DNA from: an uncultured Porphyromonadaceae bacterium
GTDB taxonomy: Bacteria > Bacteroidota > Bacteroidia > Bacteroidales > UBA11471
NCBI GenBank assembly: GCA_900547555.1
Contig: URHG01000007.1
Coordinates: 1-64,000 of the forward strand
Length of the DNA stretch: 64,000 nucleotides
Reading direction: 5' to 3'
The first letter of the stretch is position 1. Each line of letters begins with the position of its first letter. A program made the translations under genes and the position numbers. Below the pieces are notes generated by a model that searched no databases, was not told the DNA's origin, and saw only the letters and a program-made list of their open reading frames with translations. Of this stretch, positions 8,637 to 18,399 are shown one piece after another.

Positions 8637-11600
8637 ATGCACGTTAAAGAAATTCTCGACAACAGAATTATGGTTCTCGACGGAGCCATGGGAACCATGA
8701 TCCAGCAATACGGCCTTACCGAAAAAGATTTCAGAGGAGAAAGATTTTCCGATACCGGCATTTTGCAAAAAGGGAACAACGACCTGCTTTGCCTCACCCA
8801 ACCGCAAATCATCACAGCAATACACAAGGCATATCTCGATGCCGGAGCAGACATCATCGAAACCAACTCTTTCAACTCCACACGCATATCGATGGACGAC
8901 TACGGAATGCAAGAGCATATTGCAGAAATAAATTTCGAAGCGGCTCGAATTGCCCGAAATATCGCAGACGACTATACAAGAAAAACTCCTGACAAACCCC
9001 GATTCGTTGCAGGCTCGGTTGGCCCGACCAACAAGACTTGTTCCATGTCTCCCGACGTCAACAATCCGGCTTTCCGCGCATTGACATTCGACGATCTCGC
9101 CGAGGCATATCGGGAACAAATAACGGCACTTATCGATGGCGGCGTAGATTTACTCCTCATCGAAACGATTTTCGATACCCTTAATGCCAAAGCCGCATTG
9201 TACGCAGCCGCCGAATCCATGCAAGAAAGAAAGAAAAATATCCCCATCATGCTCTCGGTTACTCTCTCCGATATAGGTGGACGTACTTTATCGGGGCAAA
9301 CGCTGGACGCATTTCTCGCCTCGGTACGACATGCAGATATTTTATCGATAGGACTGAATTGTTCTTTCGGTGCCCGAGACATGAAACCTTTCCTGAAACA
9401 ACTGGCAGAAACAGCACCATACTACATCTCGGCCTACCCCAATGCAGGATTGCCCAACCGTTTCGGGCAATACGATGAAACACCCGAAACAATGGCTGCT
9501 CAAATCAAGGAGTTCATAGATGAAGGTCTGGTCAATATCATCGGAGGCTGTTGCGGAACGACACCCGAACATATCTCCGCCATCGCTCAACTGGTAACAG
9601 ACGCCACTCCCCATCGTCCGCATATAAAGGAAAACATACTCTGCTTATCGGGCTTGGAGGAATTGAAAATTATTCCCGAGAATAATTTTATCAATGTCGG
9701 TGAACGGTGCAACGTGGCCGGTTCTCGTAAATTCTTACGACTGATTTCGGAGAAAAAATACGATGAAGCTCTGGGGATAGCCCGCAAACAAGTGGAAGAC
9801 GGAGCACAAATCATCGACATCAATATGGACGACGCCATGCTCGATGCACAAAACGAAATGGTAACGTTCCTGAATCTCATTGCTTCGGAACCCGAAATTT
9901 GCCGTGTTCCGATCATGATAGATTCTTCGAAATGGCCAGTCATTCTCGCCGGACTGAAATGCATACAAGGAAAAGGTATCGTCAATTCCATCAGTCTGAA
10001 AGAAGGTGAAGAAACATTCCTCGCTCATGCCCGCATCATACACAGGCTCGGAGCCGCTATGGTCGTAATGGCTTTTGACGAAACAGGTCAGGCCGACAGT
10101 TACGACCGTAAAATTGCCGTTTGTAAAAGAGCTTACGACTTGCTCGTACACAATGGAATCAACCCCAATGATATTATTTTCGACCCCAATGTTCTGGCTC
10201 TCGCCACCGGTATCGAAGAGCACCTCAATTACGGCACGGACTTTATACGAGCCGTAAAATGGATAAAAGAAAACCTCCCGGGAGCAAAAGTAAGCGGGGG
10301 TATCAGCAACTTGTCTTTTTCATTCCGAGGCAACAATTACATACGCGAAGCCATGCACGCAGTCTTTTTGTTCCATGCCATACGCGCAGGAATGGATATA
10401 GCCATCGTCAATCCCGCAACGACAGTCGCATACGCCGATATTCCCCGGGAACTGCTCGCCTGCATCGAAGATGTCATCTTCAACCGACGCCCCGACGCGA
10501 CTGAACGGCTAATAGAGGCTGCGGAATCTCTTAAAAACGAATCGGTACAAAGCACCCATACCCCACAAACCGACATACGCGACGAAATGTCTCTCGACGA
10601 ACGGCTCGAATACGCTCTCGTCAAAGGCTCGACAGACCGACTCGACGCCGACCTGCATGAAGCCCTGTCGGTATACGGTAATGCCGTAAAAATCATCGAA
10701 GGGCCGTTGATGAACGGAATGAACCGAGTGGGGAAACTTTTCGGTGAAGGAAAAATGTTTCTTCCGCAAGTGGTAAAAACTGCTCGTACCATGAAACAGG
10801 CCGTTGCTATTTTGCAACCCTATATTCCCATACAAAAAGAGAGTTCCCGGAAAAACGGTAAATTTCTCTTGGCTACCGTCAAAGGAGATGTGCATGACAT
10901 AGGAAAAAACATCGTCGCCGTCGTACTCGGTTGCAACAACTACGACATTATAGATCTCGGCGTCATGGTTCCTGCCGAAACAATCATAGAAACCGCCATA
11001 CGGGAAAAAGTAGATATAATAGGTGTAAGCGGTCTTATTACTCCGTCTCTTGAAGAGATGTGCCGCATTGCCGAAGCCATGGAAAAAGCGGGGCTGCAAA
11101 TTCCGCTTATGGTCGGAGGCGCAACAACCTCGAAATTACACACCGCCGTAAAAATAGCCCCATGTTACAGCGGCCCTGTAATCCATACACGCGATGCCGC
11201 ACAAATTCCTACTGTTGCGGCCCAATGGCTCAATCGGCAAACACGAGAAAAATTCTTATTGGAATTGCGACGTGAACAAGCCGAATTACGCCACTCTATC
11301 GAAAACCGGCAAGAAGCGTTGGTTTCTTATCCGGAGGCCAATGCAAACGCATTTGTCGCCGAGTGGAAAAATTACAAACCGACAGAACCTCAATATCCCG
11401 GAATAACAAAGGAAGAAAGGATTTCGATACAAGAGATACGGCCTTACATCAACTGGAAATATTTTCTACACACATGGAAGCTAACCGGAAATCAACTCCC
11501 GGACGATTGCAGTTGCGAACACTGCAAGGCTCAACTCCCCATAACAAAGACGGCCGGAGAAACTGACAAATCTTATGAAACGCATCGTCTCATAACCGAT

Positions 11601-12317
11601 GCGGAATCGCGGCTCGACCAACTTGAAAAAGAGAAGGATTCGATGTTCCTGCAAGCCCGTTTCGGAATCTATCGAGCTAACAGCGAGGGAAACCGAATTA
11701 TTTTTCAGACCTCCGAAGGAGAGATAAAAATTCCTTGTTTACGACAACAAAAACAAAAACCGGAGGGGAAATTTCTTGCTTTGTCGGACTTCGTTATGCC
11801 ACAAAGCGAAAACCATACCGACTATGTCGGCGCATTCGTTGTAACGATAAGTCCGGAATTAGCTGCAAGAATCGAACATCTCAAACGGTGCGATGACCAT
11901 TACGAGACCTTGATGCTGCAATCACTCTGCGACAGAATGGTCGAAGCCGCAACAGAATGGCTGCATTATCGTATCCGAACCCGTCACTGGGGATATAACC
12001 CTATGGAAAAACCGCATATCCCGTCGTTGCTTTCCCAGCACTATCAAGGCATACGTCCGGCCATAGGATACCCTTCCTTACCCGACCAGTCGCTCAGTTT
12101 CGTACTTGATGAAATTCTCGATTTCAAAAAAATAGGTGTTTCTATAACCGAGAACGGAGCCATGTACCCCACCTCTACCGTCTCGGGAATTCTCATTGCA
12201 CACCCACAATCGACCTATTTCCATATCGGGAGTATCGATGAAACACAACGAAAGGCATATTGCCGGGAACGCGGATATGCGATCGAGGATTCTTTCAAAT
12301 GGCTCTCTGTCTCATGA
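8637..12317 (+). CDS. metH: Cobalamin-dependent methionine synthase
   Basis: The 1226-residue enzyme transfers a methyl group from 5-methyltetrahydrofolate to homocysteine through enzyme-bound cobalamin. Domains in order: homocysteine/zinc domain (residues 1 to about 320, with the NCSFGA Cys and the GGCCGTTPEHI zinc ligands near 302); pterin-binding barrel (about 350 to 600, with INVGERCNVAGSRKFLR); helical cap and B12 domain, with the DVHDIGKN axial-His motif near residue 750; and the C-terminal SAM-dependent activation domain (about 900 to the end, with RPAIGYPSLPDQS). All domains are present and full length. No B12 riboswitch precedes it. Confidence 0.98.
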   Translation: MHVKEILDNRIMVLDGAMGTMIQQYGLTEKDFRGERFSDTGILQKGNNDLLCLTQPQIITAIHKAYLDAGADIIETNSFNSTRISMDDYGMQEHIAEINFEAARIARNIADDYTRKTPDKPRFVAGSVGPTNKTCSMSPDVNNPAFRALTFDDLAEAYREQITALIDGGVDLLLIETIFDTLNAKAALYAAAESMQERKKNIPIMLSVTLSDIGGRTLSGQTLDAFLASVRHADILSIGLNCSFGARDMKPFLKQLAETAPYYISAYPNAGLPNRFGQYDETPETMAAQIKEFIDEGLVNIIGGCCGTTPEHISAIAQLVTDATPHRPHIKENILCLSGLEELKIIPENNFINVGERCNVAGSRKFLRLISEKKYDEALGIARKQVEDGAQIIDINMDDAMLDAQNEMVTFLNLIASEPEICRVPIMIDSSKWPVILAGLKCIQGKGIVNSISLKEGEETFLAHARIIHRLGAAMVVMAFDETGQADSYDRKIAVCKRAYDLLVHNGINPNDIIFDPNVLALATGIEEHLNYGTDFIRAVKWIKENLPGAKVSGGISNLSFSFRGNNYIREAMHAVFLFHAIRAGMDIAIVNPATTVAYADIPRELLACIEDVIFNRRPDATERLIEAAESLKNESVQSTHTPQTDIRDEMSLDERLEYALVKGSTDRLDADLHEALSVYGNAVKIIEGPLMNGMNRVGKLFGEGKMFLPQVVKTARTMKQAVAILQPYIPIQKESSRKNGKFLLATVKGDVHDIGKNIVAVVLGCNNYDIIDLGVMVPAETIIETAIREKVDIIGVSGLITPSLEEMCRIAEAMEKAGLQIPLMVGGATTSKLHTAVKIAPCYSGPVIHTRDAAQIPTVAAQWLNRQTREKFLLELRREQAELRHSIENRQEALVSYPEANANAFVAEWKNYKPTEPQYPGITKEERISIQEIRPYINWKYFLHTWKLTGNQLPDDCSCEHCKAQLPITKTAGETDKSYETHRLITDAESRLDQLEKEKDSMFLQARFGIYRANSEGNRIIFQTSEGEIKIPCLRQQKQKPEGKFLALSDFVMPQSENHTDYVGAFVVTISPELAARIEHLKRCDDHYETLMLQSLCDRMVEAATEWLHYRIRTRHWGYNPMEKPHIPSLLSQHYQGIRPAIGYPSLPDQSLSFVLDEILDFKKIGVSITENGAMYPTSTVSGILIAHPQSTYFHIGSIDETQRKAYCRERGYAIEDSFKWLSVS

Positions 12318-12386
12318 ACCAAAAATCCGATCATTCTGTTTACTTATAATAAGTAAAATATTAACTAACTTCAAATCAGACAAATT

Positions 12387-12887
12387 ATGGCTACTGTAAC
12401 TTTCAAAAGCACACCGGTACACACCGCCGGAGAATTACCCAAAGTCGGAACAAAAGCTCCGAAATTCGAATTGGTCAAAGGCGATCTTTCCACTCTCAAA
12501 AACGATGATTTAGCGGGCAAACGTGTTGTTCTGAATATCTTCCCGAGTCTCGATACGAGTGTATGCGCCACCTCGGTACGCAAATTCAATCAACTGGCCG
12601 CAAAAATGGAAAATACGGTCGTACTGGCCGTATCGAAAGACCTGCCTTTTGCACAAGGCCGCTTCTGTACGACCGAAGGTATCGACAATGTAATTCCCGT
12701 ATCGGCTTTCCGTTCTGCGGAATTCGGTACAGGTTACGGTGTGGAACTTATCGACGGCCCTCTCGCAGGACTTCTTTCCCGCGCCGTTGTCGTTCTCGAC
12801 GAATCGGGTCAAATCATCTATGAAGAACTTGTTCCCGAAATTACTCATGAACCCGACTACGATGCAGCTGTCAAAGCATTGAAATAA
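12387..12887 (+). CDS. tpx: Thiol peroxidase
   Basis: The 166-residue atypical 2-Cys peroxiredoxin reduces hydroperoxides, probably with thioredoxin as the electron donor. The peroxidatic Cys is in SLDTSVCATSVRKF and the resolving Cys in QGRFCTTEG, the normal Tpx arrangement. Length matches the family. It lies 69 bases after metH and may share its transcript, although the gap would allow its own promoter. A strong terminator follows. Confidence 0.96.
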   Translation: MATVTFKSTPVHTAGELPKVGTKAPKFELVKGDLSTLKNDDLAGKRVVLNIFPSLDTSVCATSVRKFNQLAAKMENTVVLAVSKDLPFAQGRFCTTEGIDNVIPVSAFRSAEFGTGYGVELIDGPLAGLLSRAVVVLDESGQIIYEELVPEITHEPDYDAAVKALK

Positions 12888-12901
12888 ATAAATAAATAAA
12901 C

Positions 12902-12937
12902 AACCGGCCCGATAGAAACATTTCTATCGGGCCGGTT
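12902..12937. terminator. Bidirectional terminator between tpx and the nitroreductase gene
   Basis: A near-perfect 17-bp hairpin (left arm AACCGGCCCGATAGAAA) lies between two convergent genes. Confidence 0.9.
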
Positions 12938-12954
12938 CCCTATCAGAGCAATCT

Positions 12955-13557
12955 TCAACGGAATATTTTCAATCGGTAATCCAGCGGAGAAACTTCTTTT
13001 TCTCCGGGTTCTTGCAACGGATTGCCAAACGGCATTTGCGCATTCAACAACCACGTTTGCGGCAGCCCCCATTCTTTACGAACCGCCTCATCTACCAACG
13101 GATTATAATGTTGCAATGATGCCCCGAAACCTACATCTTCCAACATCGTCCACACTGCCAGTTGGTGCATAGCAGCGGTTTGTTGCGACCAAACGGGAAA
13201 ACGCTCGGCATAAGTCGGAAAAGATTTCTGCATCTGCTCTATAACTTCCGAATCCTCAAAAAACAAGACAGTCCCGCAACCGGCAGCAAAAGACTTATCG
13301 ATTTTCTGCTCGGTTTTCCTAAAACTTTCCGGCGGAACGATCTCCCGCAACGTCTCTTTGGTTATATTCCAAAAACGACGATGAGCATCGTCTATCAACA
13401 ACACCAAACGGGTAGACTGGGTATTGAATGCCGAAGGAACATAAGTCAAGGCATCATCAAGTATTTTTTTTACAACATCGTGCGACACAGGCGATTCATT
13501 TCCTATCGCATAATAACTCCGTCGATGTCGTAAGGCTTCTTCAAAATTTCGTTTCAT
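12955..13557 (-). CDS. Nitroreductase family protein
   Basis: The 200-residue protein is an FMN-dependent nitroreductase-like oxidoreductase. It starts MKRNFEEALRHRRSYYAI with the Arg-Arg-Ser FMN phosphate contact, has PSAFNTQSTRLVLL, and a C-terminal GFGASLQHYNPLV segment typical of the HBN1/FRM2-like subgroup. Members reduce nitro compounds or quinones with NAD(P)H in the cytoplasm; natural substrate is unknown. It is convergent with tpx. Confidence 0.9.
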   Translation of the reverse strand: MKRNFEEALRHRRSYYAIGNESPVSHDVVKKILDDALTYVPSAFNTQSTRLVLLIDDAHRRFWNITKETLREIVPPESFRKTEQKIDKSFAAGCGTVLFFEDSEVIEQMQKSFPTYAERFPVWSQQTAAMHQLAVWTMLEDVGFGASLQHYNPLVDEAVRKEWGLPQTWLLNAQMPFGNPLQEPGEKEVSPLDYRLKIFR

Positions 13558-13877
13558 AATAATTATTCTTATATCGTTTTATATAAACAAATAACCCTCT
13601 TCGTTGTTTCGATTATTCTCCATAAAGAAACAGATTTTATTTCAAAAAGCAATTATCAACCACCATTTTTTTCAAAATAGTTTTTCCAATTCCGTACCAT
13701 AAAAATTATGAAATCCCTATTTTACAGTCCATTAGTTCTTTCTTCAAGAATATTTCCCATTTGATATACAACCAAAAATGCTCTTTCCCTGTTTATAATA
13801 TAATAGTTCCTACAATAAAGGCGGAACTATCGGACAGATACTCATCTTACTGTCCCACTAAAAGAAAGAAAACAAAC
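13558..13877. other. A+T-rich intergenic region between divergent nitroreductase and pirin genes
   Basis: About 320 bases separate the two starts. I see no RNA gene, repeat or convincing TAnnTTTG box on either strand. An upstream in-frame ATG at 13761 could extend the pirin by 39 residues, but those residues are not pirin-like. Confidence 0.5.
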
Positions 13878-14756
13878 ATGAAAAAAAGAAACGTAGAACT
13901 GGTAGCACTTCCGCCGGAAGCCCACTGGGTAGGAAACGGTTTCAGGGTACACAACTTTATTCCGGGCGGTTATCATCTGGAAATGGAACGCATGACACCT
14001 TTTATCTTACTGGACTATAATTCCAAATATTATTTTCCGCCCTCCGAAACACCGCAAGGAGTAGGTGTCCATCCGCACCGAGGTTTCGAAACGGTAACCA
14101 TCGCTTACAAAGGAAAAGTCGAACATCATGACAGTCACGGAGGTGGAGGTATCATAGGAGAAGGCGATGTGCAATGGATGACGGCTGCCTCGGGTGTATT
14201 GCACAAAGAATATCACGAGAAAGCGTGGAGCCGTAAGGGCGGTGATTTCCACGTAGTGCAACTCTGGGTAAACCTGCCGGCCAAAGACAAAATGTCCAAA
14301 CCGAAATATCAAGCCATTACAAACGACATGATGGGAAAATTTCCCCTCCCGGAAGGAAAAGGAGAAATAGATGTCATTGCCGGCGAATACCACGGAGTAA
14401 AAGGGCCTGCATTCACCTTTACACCCATACATCTGCTGAATGCCAAATTGAAAAACGGAGCGGAAATAGATTTTGCATTTCCCGAAAACTATAATACCGG
14501 AATGCTCATTATCGAAGGGAAAATACGTGTAAACGGCGACACCGATGTTCCTACCGACAATTTTGTATTGATGGCCAATGACGGAGAAAAATTTTCGGTA
14601 AAAGCGACAGAAGATGCTATTGTATTGGTATTAAGCGGTGAGCCAATTGATGAACCGATAGCCGCACACGGACCGTTTGTAATGAATACCCGCCAAGAAA
14701 TATTACAAGCTTTCGACGATTTCAATAAAGGAAAATTCGGACATTTGGAAGAGTAA
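13878..14756 (+). CDS. Pirin family protein
   Basis: The 292-residue protein has the bicupin pirin fold. The metal site is in GVHPHRGFETVTIAYKGKVE with later HHDS and a Glu in the N-terminal cupin, and the second cupin holds GMLIIEGKIRVNGD. Pirins are Fe-binding; some have quercetinase activity and others modulate transcription or metabolism, so a specific role is not assignable. The ATG at 13878 is chosen because MKKRNVELVALPPEAHWVGN matches where pirins begin. Confidence 0.92.
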   Translation: MKKRNVELVALPPEAHWVGNGFRVHNFIPGGYHLEMERMTPFILLDYNSKYYFPPSETPQGVGVHPHRGFETVTIAYKGKVEHHDSHGGGGIIGEGDVQWMTAASGVLHKEYHEKAWSRKGGDFHVVQLWVNLPAKDKMSKPKYQAITNDMMGKFPLPEGKGEIDVIAGEYHGVKGPAFTFTPIHLLNAKLKNGAEIDFAFPENYNTGMLIIEGKIRVNGDTDVPTDNFVLMANDGEKFSVKATEDAIVLVLSGEPIDEPIAAHGPFVMNTRQEILQAFDDFNKGKFGHLEE

Positions 14757-14787
14757 CCATCTGCAATCCCAAACTATTTCGATGAAC

Positions 14788-14822
14788 AATAAGGGCGAAA
14801 CTCTTTGTGTTCCGCCCTTATT
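14788..14822. terminator. Bidirectional terminator after the pirin gene
   Basis: Arms AATAAGGGCG and CGCCCTTATT lie between the convergent pirin and outer-membrane protein genes. Confidence 0.8.
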
Positions 14823-14858
14823 CATTTGATACCTTTCTGGGTGTAGTATTCTAACCGA

Positions 14859-15782
14859 TCAGAAATAAAACATCAGATAAAGTTTTCCTCCCAAATTTTC
14901 TGTACCGAAAGAAAAACCTTTATTCCCGGGAGAAATAAGATCGGTACGGGTCTCCACCTGATTGTTCAATGTATTGAACCCCTCGATCTTACGGTATGAT
15001 TCAGGACTCCAATGCCAAATAGCATTGATACTAACCTCCCCTCCCAACGAAAAATGCGACGCCAAAAAGACCTCGACTCCGATATGGGCTCCAAAACCCA
15101 AATATTGGGTCGAACCGGAATTATAAGAATCAAGCAGATATGCTCTTGTCCAATACGAAGGAGGAGCCGGAGTTGTTACTGCAATCTCATTTCCGGAAAT
15201 ACGGGTCGGTGTTTGGTTTATTTCGGTAATGGCATTGCCGTAAGACACATGGCGATTACTTTCTCCGAAAGCATAAATAAGGTTACCGCCCACAAAGCCT
15301 TGTATACGCCGATATCCGCGCCGATACTCCACACCGGCCGAGAACGCGGCTCCGGTATTATTTGTTACATTCTCATCGGTAACTTTGGCCTCGGAAAGCG
15401 GATTGGCCATACGAGCCGCATCATCGATATTATAAGTACGTTCATTCTCATGCCTATAAAGAATACCTACATTCATGCGTGCAGCCAGATTATCGGTAAT
15501 CATGTATTTTCCCATTATCGAAACGGTCGGATTGTTTATGGCGTTCTCATGGGGAGCTATAACAGGTTCCCCCCCGAAAGAGTTATAACTGTTATCGGTA
15601 TTCCCATTAAATAAATTACCCATATATTTAAACATCGGGACGACATCGATACCGAGCCCTATGTCTCCGGCCTTAGGTAATTCTACCGTCCTTCTTTTCT
15701 TAGCAGGCTTTTCTTCTTGTGCCGACAATCCCTCTCCCATAACGGTAAACAGCAGCATAAAAGCCATTATTTTATATTTCAT
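14859..15782 (-). CDS. Outer-membrane beta-barrel protein of unknown function
   Basis: The 307-residue protein has a signal peptide ending at GEGLSA. The mature part alternates strands and Gly/Asn-rich loops (YMITDNLAARMNVGILYRH, HFSLGGEVSINAIWHW) and ends in KLYLMFYF, a C-terminal aromatic like that used for outer-membrane insertion. I recognise no named family. It is 21 bases downstream of the five-repeat lipoprotein and is probably its operon partner, suggesting a shared surface complex. Confidence 0.75.
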   Translation of the reverse strand: MKYKIMAFMLLFTVMGEGLSAQEEKPAKKRRTVELPKAGDIGLGIDVVPMFKYMGNLFNGNTDNSYNSFGGEPVIAPHENAINNPTVSIMGKYMITDNLAARMNVGILYRHENERTYNIDDAARMANPLSEAKVTDENVTNNTGAAFSAGVEYRRGYRRIQGFVGGNLIYAFGESNRHVSYGNAITEINQTPTRISGNEIAVTTPAPPSYWTRAYLLDSYNSGSTQYLGFGAHIGVEVFLASHFSLGGEVSINAIWHWSPESYRKIEGFNTLNNQVETRTDLISPGNKGFSFGTENLGGKLYLMFYF

Positions 15783-15803
15783 AACTCAATTTTTATCGGA
15801 TTA

Positions 15804-18233
15804 TTACTCGTCAATATTCTTATCCCACAGATAATTACCCCAACCATCGGGCTCAATTTCCGGCACAAACTCCATTTTGGCACACGGAGCAATTATATTT
15901 ATTGACGACACATCGGGAGAAAAATATCGGTTACTGATATTTTTAGAAGACTTATACTTACCTGTAATAACAGTCTGTATATCGCTTGTTATATCGGAAT
16001 AATGTACAAACGATACATTTTTGGGATCGTCGGTAGGTTGTACAGAAATTCTATAATTGGGGACTATTTCTGCAACCTGAACATGGAATATAAATTGCCC
16101 GTTGCTCGATGTTACAACATCATAAGTCCGACCATCTACCACCACGCTTACCATGCGATTGGGGTCATTTTCCCACTTGGGAGCCCATACCATACCGACC
16201 TTTTTCTCCACAGCCCGTTTTACATATCCACCGACTGTCAATGTTTCGGTACATCTACCTGCCACACGTAAACTGTCATTTATCCAACCGGCAAGATTAC
16301 GAGACCAATTTGAAACACTTTCTTCATCAGAAACCGATTTAACAGTATAATAATCGGCTCCTCTGTTGTTCCAACGACTGATACCTTCTACATAAGAAGT
16401 AAAAGCCGGTCCGTCTCCGTAAGATACCTCTATCTCTTCTGTCGAAGTGCTGCCCGGCTTACGATAATGAGTTAGATTTGACAAAGGCTCTTTTTCTCCA
16501 TTCCTTGGAATAGCAAATGCGGGTCTGACAACCAAGCTGCTTGGCTCCTCATCGGCATAACGCATACGCACATCGATACTGTATGCACCATTAGCATCTG
16601 TTGCTCCGACAAAAGAAGTCGCCTTGCCACTCTCAGTAATCGTTATCATTACCGGCTCATAAGCAGCTCCTTGATATGTACCGTTACGGAATCCTGTCTC
16701 AACAGCTTTATAAATAGTTCCCGTAATTGTATTTTTCTGGGTAAGATTTTCATCGACAACCCAACCGGCTAAATCTTCAAACCAATCGGTATTATCGGTC
16801 AGGGTAAATTTATTATAAACAGTACCCAGTTCGTTCCAAGAAACACCTCCCGTACTTGCTCTTTCCTCATATTTACCTGCCCGGGCTTCGGTTTTGCCAT
16901 TACTTAAATAATGAGTGATATTCTTTTTAAGAGTTCCGATAGTTATTTTCGGATTTTCACCATTTTTTACCGGCAATTCAAACGAGAAATTACCCTCGGC
17001 ATCGGTATTCACATATACAGCCTTCAACCCCGATGAATACTGCACATTCAAATAGGCCTCTTGATAAGGATTGGAATAAGTTCCTTCACAAAAACCGGTT
17101 TCCACGGCAAACAGACATTTTCCTGTTACCGTTACTTTTTGCGGGTAGTCGGCATCGGTATGCAGCCAGCCTGCCAAAGTCGCTCCATCTTCGGGCCAAG
17201 TAGCCGGTTTAGTTGTAGGATTGAAGCCGTCGTTATACTCGGGATTGAACATCATGTACATATTTTGCATCGTATATTCCTGCTCAGCAAAATTTTTCAA
17301 GGGACCCTTGCTTATATTTTCCTCTATTTCATATTTACCTGTCAATTGCACAGATTTTCCGGAAGCAGTAAAATGCTCATACGATGAAACTACCTCCCGA
17401 GGCGTTATTTCCAACTTTTCAAAACCCTCTTCATAAGAACGCAATGGTAAAGCTATAACATAATTTCCTTGTTCATCGGTCGTCGCACCAAATGTAATAT
17501 CCTCCGTTATATCTTCATCTTTATATGTAACTTTGAAGTCGATCGCCATATTAGCTGCCGGCATATAAGCCCCCTGACGGTATCCCGATTCGTATGCCTG
17601 TTGTACATTACCTTTCAATGTAATGCGCTCATCGAAACCATCGAAACCCGACACTTCATTTCCCGTAAGACTTTCATCCAGGATCTCGACGGTTCCGGGC
17701 TTCAATGTCAGGTTATTTGAACTATATGTATATTCATATAATGTGGTCTTAAATACGGGAGTAGCACCGTCCATCTTCACATATTCCGATTTAAGCGCTC
17801 TGAAATCCTGAATACGTACCGTTGCATTAATCCCTTCCGATTTCGTCGGGACTTCAAATGCCCAATGTCCTTCGGCATCAGTTACAGTTTCATATACCTT
17901 ATTCCCCTTATTTTTTTCTGCATCAGGCGTGCTAGCATTACCACTGGTATTCCCCGGTGCACTTATTACAGATACAGAACTTCCATCGCTTCCCAAATAT
18001 TCGCTGTAAGGGATTTCGAGATATACTTTCTGTCCCGCAACAGGTGCATATTTATTTACCGTATAATCGGTACCGGAGATATCGACTCCGGCATCGTAAA
18101 CAAATGTTCCCGAAACAACAGCTTTTTCGGTAATAGAATCGAGACTTAACTCCGACTGCTCGGGATCACAGCCCGACAATGCCAACAAACCCGTCGTGGC
18201 AATCAATGAGCATAATAGATGGTTGATTTTCAT
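15804..18233 (-). CDS. Large lipoprotein with five tandem beta-sandwich repeats
   Basis: The 809-residue product has a lipoprotein signal peptide with lipobox LSGC (Cys near residue 22), then acidic residues. The rest appears to be five related units of about 130 to 160 residues. Recurring landmarks are a start such as TGTIYKAVETGFRNGTYQG, a middle D-xxG-x-(Y/F) turn (TDAEGNFSFELP, TDANGAYSIDV, TDEQGNYVIALP) and an end with a THY or xHY and GKYE/GKYK. These resemble carboxypeptidase-regulatory-like or transthyretin-like sandwiches. No catalytic motif is seen, so a surface structural or binding role is likely but unproven. It is the first gene of a two-gene unit with the barrel protein. Confidence 0.8.
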   Translation of the reverse strand: MKINHLLCSLIATTGLLALSGCDPEQSELSLDSITEKAVVSGTFVYDAGVDISGTDYTVNKYAPVAGQKVYLEIPYSEYLGSDGSSVSVISAPGNTSGNASTPDAEKNKGNKVYETVTDAEGHWAFEVPTKSEGINATVRIQDFRALKSEYVKMDGATPVFKTTLYEYTYSSNNLTLKPGTVEILDESLTGNEVSGFDGFDERITLKGNVQQAYESGYRQGAYMPAANMAIDFKVTYKDEDITEDITFGATTDEQGNYVIALPLRSYEEGFEKLEITPREVVSSYEHFTASGKSVQLTGKYEIEENISKGPLKNFAEQEYTMQNMYMMFNPEYNDGFNPTTKPATWPEDGATLAGWLHTDADYPQKVTVTGKCLFAVETGFCEGTYSNPYQEAYLNVQYSSGLKAVYVNTDAEGNFSFELPVKNGENPKITIGTLKKNITHYLSNGKTEARAGKYEERASTGGVSWNELGTVYNKFTLTDNTDWFEDLAGWVVDENLTQKNTITGTIYKAVETGFRNGTYQGAAYEPVMITITESGKATSFVGATDANGAYSIDVRMRYADEEPSSLVVRPAFAIPRNGEKEPLSNLTHYRKPGSTSTEEIEVSYGDGPAFTSYVEGISRWNNRGADYYTVKSVSDEESVSNWSRNLAGWINDSLRVAGRCTETLTVGGYVKRAVEKKVGMVWAPKWENDPNRMVSVVVDGRTYDVVTSSNGQFIFHVQVAEIVPNYRISVQPTDDPKNVSFVHYSDITSDIQTVITGKYKSSKNISNRYFSPDVSSINIIAPCAKMEFVPEIEPDGWGNYLWDKNIDE

Positions 18234-18284
18234 AAAAAAACTATTAAATAAATTTTAGGTCAAATATTTCCAATCCTAACCTCG

Positions 18285-18316
18285 CAAATGTAAATATATT
18301 GAAATAAAAAACCAAA
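18285..18316 (-). promoter_or_regulatory. Consensus Bacteroidota promoter for the lipoprotein-barrel operon
   Basis: On the minus strand TTTG (18316-18313) is followed after 20 bases by TACATTTG (18292-18285), matching the TTTG and TAnnTTTG pattern. It lies 52 bases before the lipoprotein start. Confidence 0.75.
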
Positions 18317-18340
18317 ATGTTATATATTTATTTTAAGGTT

Positions 18341-18385
18341 ATAGATAGGAAAAGGACGGGAAATTCCCGTCCTTTTCCTATCTAT
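18341..18385 (-). terminator. Strong terminator after the OPT transporter gene
   Basis: 22-bp perfect arms surround one central base. It follows the reverse-strand OPT gene and precedes the next reverse-strand operon. Confidence 0.88.
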
Positions 18386-18399
18386 AATATAACTTTCAA

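Noticed and set aside
13761..13877. 39-codon extension of the pirin gene
   Set aside because: Residues are not pirin-like and MKKRNVELVALP at 13878 fits the family start.
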